Part shown: in pieces, positions 55,932 through 64,000 of the stretch
Numbering within the stretch: position 1 is the stretch's first letter
How the letters are laid out: each line of letters begins with the position of its first letter
NCBI GenBank assembly: GCA_008690995.1
Contig: VRMN01000004.1
Location: 1,426,001 to 1,490,000 of the forward strand
Reading direction: 5' to 3'
Length of the DNA: 64,000 nucleotides
Origin: Porphyridium purpureum
Taxonomy: Eukaryota > Rhodophyta > Bangiophyceae > Porphyridiales > Porphyridiaceae
Translations under genes and position numbers: made by a program
The notes under the pieces: model-generated
What the model was told of the DNA's origin: nothing
Database searches by the model: none
The model's input: only the letters and a program-made list of their open reading frames with translations

Positions 55932-56534
55932 CTAAAAGGCCTCTTCGCACTCAGAAAGCGTGACCAGCGCGCGTGCCCATTTGATATATTTCCAATTTCC
56001 AAGCTTTCCAATCGTGTCGAGCTTGTACGCCTGCAGCGCCTCATCTGCCTTCGATGTGATGCCCTGTAGCGCGGACGGCGGCAACGCAATGATTTCCGAA
56101 AGCGATTTTGTTTCGTGCTCTTTGTCCACCGCCTTATTTATGTTCATCATGGATCCAGCTGGACGCTTCCCTTCGCGCTCCAGCTCCTGCAACACTGCAA
56201 TTGCGGTTGCCCACTTGCCAAATTTCCACTCGGCAAGATCCTTGATTGTCTTCACATTCAGGGTCGCAAACATTTCGTCTGCGCGGGTTGTGATGCCCTG
56301 CAGCTGGTGCACGGGGCCGTTGACAATCTCGCGAAGAGTTTTACCCTCGGCAGCCTTCACCACGCATTCGGAGAGGTTCATTGAGTGCGACTCTAGACCC
56401 ATCGTAATCCAGCGTTTCTTCTGCGCCAGCATCACCCGTGGCGCCGATTTCGCGACGCACGCCACGCGCCACGGGCGTGCACGTGCGCCAATCCCAATCC
56501 CAATCCCATTATTCACAAATGCAACCATCTTCAT
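55932..56534 (-). CDS. Plastid-type protein with two tandem helix-hairpin-helix-like repeats
   Basis: The protein has 200 residues. The first 45 (MKMVAFVNNGIGIGIGARAR and on) look like a red-algal plastid transit peptide, with Phe near the start. Two copies of a 50-residue unit follow: first LREIVNGPVHQLQGITTRAD, then VKTIKDLAEWKFGKWATAIA; second LSEIIALPPSALQGITSKAD, then LDTIGKLGNWKYIKWARALV. The repeat consensus 'LQGIT..AD...... .TI..L..WK...WA.A' resembles helix-hairpin-helix units, with a conserved Trp-Lys and an invariant Gln-Gly-Ile-Thr. I cannot name the family. It could bind DNA, RNA or a photosynthetic partner. The two units probably arose by tandem duplication. Confidence 0.75.
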   Translation of the reverse strand: MKMVAFVNNGIGIGIGARARPWRVACVAKSAPRVMLAQKKRWITMGLESHSMNLSECVVKAAEGKTLREIVNGPVHQLQGITTRADEMFATLNVKTIKDLAEWKFGKWATAIAVLQELEREGKRPAGSMMNINKAVDKEHETKSLSEIIALPPSALQGITSKADEALQAYKLDTIGKLGNWKYIKWARALVTLSECEEAF

Positions 56535-57216
56535 CGCACGATAGTTCCCTACAAATGCCCTTCAGCCCGTCGCGCCGCTCGCCGATCGCCAAAAAGTATC
56601 CTAACACCTGCCGGGGATCACACTAAATGACAGTCCGCAGCAGCCGCGTGCGGGAACTGGCCACGTGCCCGATGTTGCCTGAATCGACAGCTTGTGGCAC
56701 GGCGTATCCTGCTCGGATCGCGGCGCTTAGCCAGGTTCCAAAAATTTGTGCTGCGTCCACCGGCAGACTCCCCCGTGAAGCAATAAACAGATATGAACTC
56801 GCGCTTCCGCCTCGTCGCAGATCCAACTTGGCCAATCGCTCGCGGACGTCAAACCTGCAGTGCACCCTTTCCTCCCTCGCGCGTCGCGTGGCTTTCGTCG
56901 CGGACCTTGCTTGTTGAGGATACTGAGTCGCACGCACGCTTGCAGATTCGGCTTGCGCAGGTCTCGTTCGCACCGACACACCCTCGTAGGACGAGTCGTT
57001 GTGCAATCGAGCCGGCACCAGCTGACAGCACCGGCGTTATCGGTTCGTCAATTAATGATACCGATGCCTCTTAAACGGTTTCGGGAGGGAGGAGTGGGGG
57101 GATCGCAGGAGAAATGCCCGACGTGTGAGGGATTGTATTCGTGAGAGCTCTGACAGGCTGGCTCGTGCCCTTGAGATTGTGTTGCTCGCAGAGCGACGCA
57201 CAACAGCACGCGAAAT
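56535..57216. other. Divergent spacer upstream of VPS25
   Basis: These 682 bp carry no supported gene. A 93-residue plus-strand frame (56793-57074) starts with ATG but has no recognisable features, and a 131-residue minus-strand frame contains no ATG at all. No GTACAGT motif is seen. Confidence 0.5.
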
Positions 57217-57762
57217 ATGGCGACTAGCGCGTTCCACTTCCCGGCGTTCCATGCCTTTCCGCCTTCGTACACGCGGCAGCCCGTGCGCGCGACGCGGGAA
57301 AAGCAAGTGAGCCTGTGGTGCGATCTGATGCTTGCGTTCTGCAAGCACCGCGGCGATTTCTGGGTGGACATGGCGGAGATTACGCAGTCAGAGCTCTTTG
57401 TGAACGCGGCCATCAATCGGCGTATGAAAGGAGAGGACGTCGTGTTCCTGTTCGACGAGCTCGTGAATCGCGGTGATGCTCAGTGGGACGTGCAAGGTGC
57501 CGGGAAGACCAGGTGCCTGGTCTTCTGGCGAAGCCCGGCAGAGTGGGGTGACTTGGTTTACACGTATATTGACCGCACGGGACAGAACAATAGCGTCATG
57601 ACCTTGTATGAGCTGCGGTGCTCGGACATGACAAAAGGAGAGCCATTCCATAATCTCGACCTCGACTTGATGCTCCTTGCGCTTCAGAGCCTGGAACTTG
57701 CCAACAAGGCGGCCATCTTTGAAGGCGCTAAATCAGACCAGTTGGGTGTCAAGTTCTTATAA
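57217..57762 (+). CDS. VPS25: ESCRT-II subunit VPS25
   Basis: This 181-residue protein is the ESCRT-II arm that contacts ESCRT-III during sorting of ubiquitinated cargo into multivesicular bodies. It consists of two winged-helix domains. The N-terminal HFPAFHAFPPSYTRQPVRAT holds the PPxY-like proline stretch that binds VPS22 and VPS36, and REKQVSLWCDLMLAFCKHRG and LFVNAAINRRMKGEDVVFLF follow as in the family. Length is normal. The stop codon is 31 bp from the end of the convergent SNM1A gene. Confidence 0.95.
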   Translation: MATSAFHFPAFHAFPPSYTRQPVRATREKQVSLWCDLMLAFCKHRGDFWVDMAEITQSELFVNAAINRRMKGEDVVFLFDELVNRGDAQWDVQGAGKTRCLVFWRSPAEWGDLVYTYIDRTGQNNSVMTLYELRCSDMTKGEPFHNLDLDLMLLALQSLELANKAAIFEGAKSDQLGVKFL

Positions 57763-57793
57763 ACAAGTTTATACAGTACATTTCCAAGTCGAA

Positions 57794-59722
57794 TCATGGC
57801 TGTTGTAGGCGTTCGAAAAGCTGCCCCGCACTACCTTCGCGGCCGACTGTCGGGATGATACGGAGAGGGCGAAGCCAACGGCAGAACTCCACGAGCTCAT
57901 CGAAAGAGCTGTGCTCCGAGTACGGCGCTTCGTACAAAACGCAGTTCTTGCTCTGCATCCGATGCAGCGTAAGCTGCCCACCTTTAACGCTGTCTTTCGT
58001 CCGCCACGTCCATCCCGTCGGCCGAAAGCCTACCGCGTACTTGAATCGACTAGCGTTACGAGCCAGGAACTCGCGGAAATGGTTCATGTTAAGCTGTCCC
58101 ATCGGTACTATGAAAATATGTGGACGAGTGCTAGCAGATGTGTCCACCACATTCGAGATCCGCTCCCAGTCAGACAAAGGCAAATCAAGGCACTTCAGCA
58201 CGGCCTGTTTCCGTTTTGATACTACAAGCCGTGCGTCGAGCGCCTCTGCAAGCTCGAGATACACGCGCTCCTTACCAATGGTGTACGATCCGACAAAGTA
58301 CGCTACGTCGCGCCCACTAAATTGCTCACATCGTGCGGCTCGAAGAACAGCGTCGATGACTTGCCGCTGCGGAGGGAACGTGTACTGCTTGTTCGAATAG
58401 GTGGTGTCCAGGTACAAAACGTCAAGCCGGGTGTCATCCGTCGCATTTGTAGACAAAAGGCGCAGCGGTTCTTGAAGCTCGAAAATGGAGCGCTCGAAGC
58501 GACAGTCTCCACAATGGAGAATTCGCTTCCCTGTCGTCCAGACCAAAAAGAGAAACATGACCGAGCCAGGGCAGTGGTTTGCGTCCAGCGCAATGCACGT
58601 TGCTCCTCGTAATATGATGCCTTTTGCTGCGTCGTGACCTTGCTCCCTCTTGATTGCCTCGCGCGTCGCCAGCGATACGCCCTCATCATGAATTTCAACG
58701 GGCTTCATGAGGGGCAGCACGACAAACTGGCTGTCGCTGAGATTGAATTCGAGCTGCACAAGCCTCGCTGTGATCGAAGAACAAAAAATCTTCCACGGAA
58801 ACTTCCGCGAAAGCCCGCCATAATGATCTGAGTGGAAGTGACTGAGGAAAAAATTTCGACAGTGGCCAGGGTCAGCCCTGAATGAATCCACGGTGAACGT
58901 TGTCCCAGGTACACGCTTGTTAGGCGCATGCTGGTACTTTCGCTTGGTTGAATCAGTTCCCTCCGGTCCGACGTCACAAATTGCGTGCTCCGAAGCAAGC
59001 GCACTCTGCTCTCCTGTGGCATGCTCGCTCTTGATTCCGCGCCCGCGCTTGGCTTCAGGCTCTTTCCACTTGACCGGCCAACGCATGCTAGATGCCTTCT
59101 TTCGCATTTCCGCAGGTTTGTAGCTACCTCCACGTTGTCCACCAACTGAACCATCAAGCCCGACGGAGACGCCTTCATCTTTAGCGGAGAGCCCCTCGGC
59201 CGGCTTTTCTGTGGATGATAGAGCCAGATAAGCGCAGGCGCCCCTCGGCGCTTCGTGTTCTGTGAATTTTCCGGCACGGCAGGTTTCTGTCTGCTTTTTC
59301 CCTGCAGCCGACCGAAACGGCCACGCAGCCAGTGACTTTGATGTTGAAGATCCCTTGGATGTACTTTCAGGCCGTGCCTTCTGCGACACGAGCTCGACGA
59401 CGTCATCTGCATCTACGTCAATGACATAATCCACCATTGCCGGATTTTCGACATGTGTTTGGGTGCCCTCCTGTTCACTCTTTGTTTCCGCAAGTGCCTT
59501 GCCAAGATCCTGTTCATTTTGCAGTTCCAGACACGCTCCAAGTACCGGTTGCTCAGGCCCTCCGGTCCTAACATTTTCTGAGGCTGACGCTGCGGCGTTC
59601 GTGCCGCCGGGGAGCCTTCTGCGCTTCAGACTGTGACTGTCACAGAAATCCGAGTCATCGCTGAGCGGCATATCCCAGCCTGAGTGCTCGCCATTGGCGC
59701 GCACGTCTACTGCGCGCTTCAT
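57794..59722 (-). CDS. DNA cross-link repair 5'-exonuclease SNM1A/PSO2
   Basis: This 642-residue protein belongs to the SNM1/PSO2 family of metallo-beta-lactamase/beta-CASP nucleases that resect DNA at interstrand cross-links. The zinc-binding motif is LSHFHSDHYGGL, followed by ALDANHCPGSVMF and LHCGDCRFE. The beta-CASP part shows YLDTTYSNKQYTFPPQ, FVGSYTIGKERVYLEL and the late motif EAPYSEHSSFDELVEF. The first 280 residues are disordered, with a nuclear localisation sequence near residue 40 (SLKRRRLP); no N-terminal zinc finger is apparent. Start is the ATG at 59722; a TTG opens the frame upstream. It shares a 192-bp divergent spacer with the lipase gene. Confidence 0.94.
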   Translation of the reverse strand: MKRAVDVRANGEHSGWDMPLSDDSDFCDSHSLKRRRLPGGTNAAASASENVRTGGPEQPVLGACLELQNEQDLGKALAETKSEQEGTQTHVENPAMVDYVIDVDADDVVELVSQKARPESTSKGSSTSKSLAAWPFRSAAGKKQTETCRAGKFTEHEAPRGACAYLALSSTEKPAEGLSAKDEGVSVGLDGSVGGQRGGSYKPAEMRKKASSMRWPVKWKEPEAKRGRGIKSEHATGEQSALASEHAICDVGPEGTDSTKRKYQHAPNKRVPGTTFTVDSFRADPGHCRNFFLSHFHSDHYGGLSRKFPWKIFCSSITARLVQLEFNLSDSQFVVLPLMKPVEIHDEGVSLATREAIKREQGHDAAKGIILRGATCIALDANHCPGSVMFLFLVWTTGKRILHCGDCRFERSIFELQEPLRLLSTNATDDTRLDVLYLDTTYSNKQYTFPPQRQVIDAVLRAARCEQFSGRDVAYFVGSYTIGKERVYLELAEALDARLVVSKRKQAVLKCLDLPLSDWERISNVVDTSASTRPHIFIVPMGQLNMNHFREFLARNASRFKYAVGFRPTGWTWRTKDSVKGGQLTLHRMQSKNCVLYEAPYSEHSSFDELVEFCRWLRPLRIIPTVGREGSAGQLFERLQQP

Positions 59723-59914
59723 CACGCCACTCAAGCCCGACGAAACCGAGCAAGACGCGGTCAAGCTCTTGCCACACAATAATCACAACAGAACGCGCAA
59801 ACTCTCTCTGCCTCGTTGCCAGCTCGACACGAGCGAGAGATGCCGGTGGAGGTTGAAGGGCGTTGCCGGATATCACACTGGCCGGCACAGGCTGGGAGAG
59901 AAGATTGACGAAGC

Positions 59915-62506
59915 ATGACGCTGGCTTGGACGCGCGCGCGGGATTGTCCAAATCGAGGCTGCATGGAGCCTGGATTTCAGTGTATGTCGGTGCCTGGACT
60001 GGAACAGACGCGTCGTGTGGCCAGACGAGATGGGACCTGTCGACCTGTGCGCACGTCCGCCCGTGCTCCGATGAGAGCCTTTGTGCCAAAGAAGGTGGTT
60101 GCAAGGTCTTTGTTTGTGCCGTACGAAAGGGTAGGCTCGAACAAGATGTGTTCGCCACGCACGGATCTTATTGTGGCATGTGCGTCCCCGGAAGATGATT
60201 CGTCTGTGACTGAACGACTTAAGTACGCCTTCAGCGATGTATTTCGGCGTTTTGGTCGCGGGCAGAGCAAGACAATGTCGCGCATCGAAGGCAAGGTTGG
60301 AACCGATGCAGAAACAGACAGCCGTGCGGAAGACTCGTCTGAGGATGACGATCCTTGGTATTCGGCGCTTCAGAGCTCGAGCATCGGTCAGTTGATAAAT
60401 TTCAGCAAGCTTGAGAAGTCGCTTCCATCTTTAGACTCGGCGAAAGGTCAGCTCGAAGCGCTCCAATTCTTAGAGGAAGTCCAAAAGGCGCTCAGCGGCA
60501 GCGATGAGGATCAAAGTGGTGAAGAAGGAAAAAGTGGAGGTGAGAGTGACACAGAAGGCACTGCGGGGCAGAACTGGGACTTGCTCGGACAGGTCAAAGC
60601 GCTTCTTTCTTTCGCACGAGGATCTGATGGAGAGCCTGCTGAGGAGGGGGAGAATAGTACCGCTCGCTTGTCAGCGGGTGCGAGAGCTTTTCTTAGCGAA
60701 AAGCTTGGCATTCCGGACTTAGCTTCACAGGAAAAAAGCGTGGAGGAGATGAAAATGGAACTGTCGTCTCTGTTAAAGTCCGAATCCAAGACAGAAAAGT
60801 CAGATTTTTCGTCCATGATCCAGGCGAGTATTTCTGAGGTGCAATCGCTCCTGGACGATGGTCTGCGAGCCACGTTCGCAATGGACGCGTCTAAATCATC
60901 CGAAGAGAAGGAAGAATTTCTGGAAATCGCGTATCAGCAGTATCTGAGATCCATAGGATGGGCAGATGAACAGATTCAAGTGAAACCGCCAAGCACGGAT
61001 GAGACCTTTGAGCCAATGCATCTGCCGATCTGGGCAGCATATGCATTTGATGCCTACCTGGACCCAGTCGGCGGGTTCTGGCAAAGGCTGGTCACAGGCT
61101 CGCGCGTAAACTTTACTTCATCGTCGCTGGTGTCTAAGACATTCGAGGCTCTGTTGCACATAGATGTGGACGGCATCAAACTGGGCACGGGGAAGAAGAT
61201 TTCGAGCCCTTCAAATATGAAGATTGTTATGCAGCAAGGCGAAATGCTGCAGACCGACATCACTTTGACTGATAAGGGTGCGACCATGCGTCCCATTTTT
61301 CTTTACGTGCAGAGCGTACGCGAACCCCTTGTCATTGAGATCTTTCGCGAAGCAAGCATGATGGACGGGCGAAAGCTGTACGGATCTGCGCGATTGGACG
61401 TTTCCCAACTTGTCGACAAACACTCTGCAGGTGATAACACTTGGCACGAGATGAAGTGCATCGTGAAAGATGCCGAAAATCCGGATAAAGACGAAATCAC
61501 CTTGGACGTCAGGATCACAGGCTTTTGTCTGAAAAGCGCTCAGGGTGCAGAGGAGCACATTCAAGAAAAGAGCGACAACGAGCAGATGAGCAAGCAGGAG
61601 GCACAACTGCTGATTGATTCGCTGAGCGCGGCCGAACTTTTGGATTTGGAGGATGTCAGCTGGGACGCTCTTGCAGATCTCGTGGGCATGCATCATTTTG
61701 CGCCACGACGGGCCGAGCGCTTGCTATTCTTAGATAATGAGGAATACGATACTCAACTACGCATCTGGGCTGTGCGTGATCAGAAGTTTCTCATTGTCGC
61801 CTTCCGAGGAACGGAGCAAAACCAATGGAAGGACTTTGTCACGGACTCACTCGTCGGACTGCAACCGTTCGTGAGCGGACAAGAAGACGTCAATCTTGAC
61901 TTTAACTTTGATGATTACCAGAACCGAGTGGCTGAGCAGAGCTGCGTGCACTATGGTTTTCTGCGCGCATACGCAAGCGTACGCCAGGAGCTGCGTGCCT
62001 GCGTGGCATCATACTTTAAAGTCACAGGTGAAGATATGTCGAGGTGGACCATCTGTTCACTCGGGCACTCCCTTGGCGGTGCTTTGGCCACGCTGTTTGC
62101 AGGCGACGCAGCGTGCTGGTTCTCGGAACCAGGAGCGCGTGTCATCATGCGAAATTTCGGCTCGCCCAAGGTTGGAAACCTAAAGTACGTGATTGATTAT
62201 AACGAGCGGGTGCCTTCTTCGTTCCGCGTCGTGAACGAGACCGACGTTATTGCCCGGATGCCCCGTGGCAAGTTTCATCATGTTGGGTACACTTGCTTGG
62301 TGAGCAAGGATGGGAATGTTTGGGTCGATGACTTTAAGGGGGAGGACCCAACCATGAGCAGATTCAGCAAGTCCTTTGCAGAGATGATCGAGTCGGAGCG
62401 CAACATGATGCAATCCCTGCTGCAGGGAAAGTCGCTCAATGACCACTTCGAAGTTGCATACTTTCAGACCGCGATGAACCTTGTGCCTCGAAGCGCAGTG
62501 GCATGA
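59915..62506 (+). CDS. Class 3 lipase with C2-like domain, probably plastidial
   Basis: This 863-residue protein ends in an alpha/beta-hydrolase of the fungal-type lipase (class 3) family. The nucleophile elbow is SLGHSLGGALATLF (Ser near residue 720), the oxyanion strand is IVAFRGTEQNQWKDFVTD, the acid is in VVNETDVIARMP and the histidine is probably in SLNDHFEVAYF. A C2-like beta-sandwich (residues about 440-545) precedes it, with KLYGSARLDVSQLVDKH typical of membrane-binding C2 folds. The first 100 residues are Arg/Ser-rich like a transit peptide, then an acidic helical region. Such proteins act on plastid galactolipids or triacylglycerols; the substrate is not fixed by sequence. Confidence 0.92.
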   Translation: MTLAWTRARDCPNRGCMEPGFQCMSVPGLEQTRRVARRDGTCRPVRTSARAPMRAFVPKKVVARSLFVPYERVGSNKMCSPRTDLIVACASPEDDSSVTERLKYAFSDVFRRFGRGQSKTMSRIEGKVGTDAETDSRAEDSSEDDDPWYSALQSSSIGQLINFSKLEKSLPSLDSAKGQLEALQFLEEVQKALSGSDEDQSGEEGKSGGESDTEGTAGQNWDLLGQVKALLSFARGSDGEPAEEGENSTARLSAGARAFLSEKLGIPDLASQEKSVEEMKMELSSLLKSESKTEKSDFSSMIQASISEVQSLLDDGLRATFAMDASKSSEEKEEFLEIAYQQYLRSIGWADEQIQVKPPSTDETFEPMHLPIWAAYAFDAYLDPVGGFWQRLVTGSRVNFTSSSLVSKTFEALLHIDVDGIKLGTGKKISSPSNMKIVMQQGEMLQTDITLTDKGATMRPIFLYVQSVREPLVIEIFREASMMDGRKLYGSARLDVSQLVDKHSAGDNTWHEMKCIVKDAENPDKDEITLDVRITGFCLKSAQGAEEHIQEKSDNEQMSKQEAQLLIDSLSAAELLDLEDVSWDALADLVGMHHFAPRRAERLLFLDNEEYDTQLRIWAVRDQKFLIVAFRGTEQNQWKDFVTDSLVGLQPFVSGQEDVNLDFNFDDYQNRVAEQSCVHYGFLRAYASVRQELRACVASYFKVTGEDMSRWTICSLGHSLGGALATLFAGDAACWFSEPGARVIMRNFGSPKVGNLKYVIDYNERVPSSFRVVNETDVIARMPRGKFHHVGYTCLVSKDGNVWVDDFKGEDPTMSRFSKSFAEMIESERNMMQSLLQGKSLNDHFEVAYFQTAMNLVPRSAVA

Positions 62507-62612
62507 CGCGAAGTTTGATGCGGAGCGAAAAGACGTGGCTACAAGTAGCCTTGCCTGCTCAGAAAGCTTGGGATTTTCTTCGCAATCCTTTTCTTTTTGT
62601 CTCCCACTTGCT

Positions 62613-63182
62613 CTATACGTCATAGAAACGATTTGCAAGCGCTTCGTCTGAAGCCAAATCTTCCATGCTTCCGCATGTGTAGCAAATGGTGCCATCACAA
62701 CTGTCACGCAAGCTTTCAAGAGAAGCGTTCAGACTACCTGGAATTCCCATCAATGTCCGACAGACACGGCATTCACGCTCCAGCATTGCAATGAAAACGC
62801 GCAAGCCATCAGACGCTCCACAGATGAACGTGGGTCTTCCTGATGGCAATGATGACGGCAGTCCCAGTTCAGCCAACCGCGTCTCATGCTTGCACTTTTC
62901 GACAAGCCAAGGGAGTATCTGCATTGGATTTGCCACTCTTGGCCAGCGCGTCGCGATAAACGTGCGCCACTCGCCATCCATCCTTTCACTCACCAGTGCG
63001 TCCCACTTCCGACACACGCTGCGCAAGCGAAGCAACTCTTTCCAGCCCCCGCAAGCGCGCAGTATGACCAGCTCAACTTCATCTGGCAAGTCCATCTCTG
63101 TCCGTGACAGCCTTCCACGGTTATCGCCGCACCTTCGCTCACATGCTCTCTCCGCCACTGCAACACCCAGGCACGACTCCAT
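62613..63182 (-). CDS. F-box protein with cysteine-rich C-terminus
   Basis: This 189-residue protein starts with an ATG at 63182; an ATG at 63095 (MDLPDEVELVILRACGG) lies right at the F-box and may be the true start. The F-box-like segment is LPDEVELVILRACGGWKELL followed by RLRSVCRKWDALVSE, which would bind SKP1 in an SCF ubiquitin ligase. Behind it are tryptophans and leucines of unknown fold (TRWPRVANPMQILPWLVEKC), and two Cys pairs, ECRVCRT and CDGTICYTCG, that could hold a zinc ion. It is convergent with the lipase gene. Two GTACAGT motifs lie 230-250 bp upstream of the ATG. Confidence 0.72.
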   Translation of the reverse strand: MESCLGVAVAERACERRCGDNRGRLSRTEMDLPDEVELVILRACGGWKELLRLRSVCRKWDALVSERMDGEWRTFIATRWPRVANPMQILPWLVEKCKHETRLAELGLPSSLPSGRPTFICGASDGLRVFIAMLERECRVCRTLMGIPGSLNASLESLRDSCDGTICYTCGSMEDLASDEALANRFYDV

Positions 63183-64000
63183 CCGAGAACACGCGCAGGC
63201 AGAGCGACAGAGAATGCAAGCGAGTGAAAGCACGAAGGAGAGACCTCAAGCACGCGTGGCTGTGTTGATCAGTGATCCATCCATGGATCCATCCATCATT
63301 ACATCCGCCTTGCTGCTGCGTCACGTCCAGCTCGGACCCTTGACTCCAATCCGGCGCACTTTCTCGTCTAACGACTAAACAGTTTCTCGGTCCGAACCAC
63401 TTCCACGCCACGGTACAGTACGTTATGTACAGTGCCTCACGCTAGGGTTGCCTGCTTACACGATCCGATCTGCCAAACACCGTGCGTGCGTTTGCAGCGC
63501 GCGAATCGACGTCCCGGCACAGGCGAGACATTGCATTTGTGTGAGAGGCGATAGTGGAGAGGAGAATGGCAGGGGGTGCATGAGGTTCCAAGCGCACTGC
63601 CTTGTGCAACCACCAGTCAAAAACAGCACACGGTAGCAAGGGTTGCCGACGCGTGGAGTAAAGCAACTTGCTTCCGTGACACATGCGCAGCAATATCTAC
63701 GTCAGAAAGCCGGAGAACGATGTTGCGCGGAACTGCGTGTGCAGCTCACGCTCCAGTGCCAGAAGTCAAGGCTCGGACCTCTGCTGATATCCAGGTTGCG
63801 GACGCCGGCGGCGTGCGATAAGAGGCATGTGTTAAAATGCCGCGGCGATGGTCCGCGACATGCACATGCAGACGTATACTTGAAATCGGACGATGCTCGC
63901 GCCATGCGCCTTTGCTATGTGCTCCTGCCTTTTCGGTTTCGCGAAAGTATCGCCAGACATGATTGTATTCACTAATTAAACAAAATCTACCCTGCGTGGG
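63183..64000. other. Terminal spacer
   Basis: No gene is recognised up to the window edge. It carries two motif copies (63412-63419 and 63426-63433). Short frames on both strands have no supported start or similarity. Confidence 0.5.
63412..63433 (+). promoter_or_regulatory. Paired GGTACAGT and TGTACAGT motifs
   Basis: Two motif copies begin 14 bp apart upstream of the F-box gene, in the orientation opposite to it. Confidence 0.4.

Noticed and set aside
56623-57018. 131-codon open frame, minus strand
   Set aside because: It contains no methionine codon and no recognisable motif.

Overview
The window is a gene-dense, essentially intron-free nuclear segment of a unicellular photosynthetic eukaryote, most likely a red alga of the Porphyridium type. 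Evidence: eukaryotic-only genes (MSH6, RPS18, RPLP1, UBA2, NPRL2, HUWE1-like HECT ligase, VPS25, eIF2A, ATP23, SCO1) sit as single uninterrupted reading frames of moderately high GC on both strands, about 1.7 kb per gene. Several products have plastid-type leaders, and one is a nuclear-coded member of the phycobiliprotein superfamily with a plant-type SHAQKYF MYB factor nearby. The species name is an inference. No transposon, retroelement, viral remnant or CRISPR array was seen.

Layout. 0-5 kb: edge of an FMC1-like gene and MSH6. 5.7-7.4 kb: RPS18 and an unknown nuclear-type protein. 7.7-11.1 kb: a Pumilio protein with polyQ/polyH tracts. 12.5-18 kb: RPLP1, COQ7, an unknown basic protein, a DBP9/DDX56 helicase and SCO1. 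18-25.3 kb: a soluble GT11-like glycosyltransferase, a nucleotidyltransferase of the terminal uridylyl/poly(A) type, a DUF427-like protein and exosome subunit MTR3. 25.4-29.4 kb: phycobiliprotein-like protein, a DHRS4-like reductase ending in a peroxisomal signal, and an unknown helical protein. 29.7-36.1 kb: eIF2A, MYB-CC-like factor, UBL-FKBP fusion. 36.4-36.6 kb: a circularly permuted tRNA-Leu(AAG) gene. 37-46 kb: tail-anchored protein, UBA2, PFA-type phosphatase, NPRL2, sigma-like GST, plastid membrane protein, cytochrome P450. 46-53.4 kb: a 2,476-residue HECT ligase. 53.5-64 kb: PPIL3-like cyclophilin head to head with ATP23, an unknown protein, a plastid repeat protein, VPS25, SNM1A nuclease, a C2/class-3 lipase and an F-box protein.

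Genes are not arranged in functional operons, but themes recur: RNA processing and decay (tRNA, TUTase, exosome, Pumilio, DBP9), mitochondrial assembly (SCO1, COQ7, ATP23, FMC1-like), DNA repair (MSH6, SNM1A) and ubiquitin/SUMO biology (HECT, UBA2, F-box, UBL-FKBP). Many neighbours are divergent and share short promoters; an 11-base motif, GGGTGTACAGT, and shorter forms of it recur in these intergenic regions.

The most striking item is the permuted tRNA-Leu gene at 36442-36548. Its 3' half lies upstream of its 5' half, the acceptor stem pairs perfectly only in the permuted order, flanking sequences form an 8-bp helix around the splice sites, and a T6 terminator follows. Second is the nuclear phycobiliprotein-like gene, which keeps the chromophore-cysteine motif A-C-x-R-D. 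Positions of start codons are chosen as ATG; where more than one is credible this is stated in the entry.
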